64,000 nt of DNA from Glandiceps talaboti (lineage: Eukaryota; Hemichordata; Enteropneusta; Spengelidae), in contig NC_135557.1 in assembly GCF_964340395.1 (NCBI RefSeq), forward strand, positions 4,130,216 to 4,194,215. The letters are read 5' to 3'. Each line of letters starts with the position of its first letter. Position 1 is the stretch's first letter. Shown piece after piece: positions 63,831 to 64,000 of this stretch. The notes beneath the pieces were generated by a model, which was not told the origin of the DNA, searched no databases, and saw only the letters and a list, made by a program, of their open reading frames with translations. The translations under genes were made by a program, and so were the position numbers.

Positions 63831-63891
63831 ATGGGGTCAATTTATCACTACCAGACTGTGAAGACTCGTGGATGTCCCGATGCTGACACCA
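63831..63891 (+). CDS. Candidate first coding exon of an unidentified gene (partial)
   Basis: ATG at 63831 after a GC-rich leader opens 20 codons, MGSIYHYQTVKTRGCPDADT, then one base and a strong donor, ACCA|GTGAGTG (phase 1). The peptide looks protein-like and the rest would lie beyond the window. I do not recognise the family. The frame also continues upstream to 63636, but that part looks random. Confidence 0.35.
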
Positions 63892-64000
63892 GTGAGTGTA
63901 TCCTGCTGTAAGTTATTTCAAATCATGGTACGTTTTAGTTTAAAATCTCGTCTTGTATTTGCAAAGACACAAGGTAGTTGGTAGACGTAACGATGTGTTG

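Overview
This looks like nuclear DNA of an animal, most likely a marine invertebrate; a deuterostome such as a lancelet or hemichordate is my guess, not something the sequence proves. The grounds are spliced genes with GT-AG introns, AT-rich non-coding DNA, many micro- and minisatellites, and a domain set (TRADD-N-like, coiled coil, NHL propeller) typical of expanded animal immune and signalling families. There are no bacterial operons, rRNA, tRNA or viral genes.

One plus-strand gene spans almost the whole window. I can join six coding exons: 1345-1421, 1999-3233, 3779-3859, 4037-4414, 5293-5763 and 58815-59602. Reading frame is kept through all five junctions, the sum is 3030 nt, and the product is 1009 residues. 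A poly(A) signal follows at 59983. The order of parts is: short N-terminal leader, GT-B (GT4-like) glycosyltransferase fold that appears to lack its catalytic glutamates, a basic NLS-like linker on its own 81-nt exon, a TRADD-N-like domain, a long coiled coil, and a C-terminal NHL beta-propeller. The first intron is phase 2; the other four are all phase 1. I read this as an adaptor or sensor: the pseudo-enzyme and propeller would bind ligands and the TRADD-N and coiled coil would assemble partners. That role is inference.

The last intron is 53 kb long (5764-58814) and about 47 kb of it (9004-56046) is one array of a 28-bp minisatellite, roughly 1,670 units. The array shows nested higher-order duplications with offsets of 784, 2955, 5250, 5753 and 13328 bp. 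It is broken three times, and then ended, by the same 150-bp non-satellite spacer. In front of it lie a 36-bp minisatellite and a 2.2-kb inverted-repeat region; behind it lies a decayed duplication carrying about 13 RFX X-box-like palindromes.

Downstream of the gene are AT-rich sequence, a 450-bp tetranucleotide tract, a 2.0-kb element with about 45-bp terminal inverted repeats (61356-63368) containing decayed 225-bp tandem repeats, and, at the right edge, a possible first exon of another gene (63831-63891).
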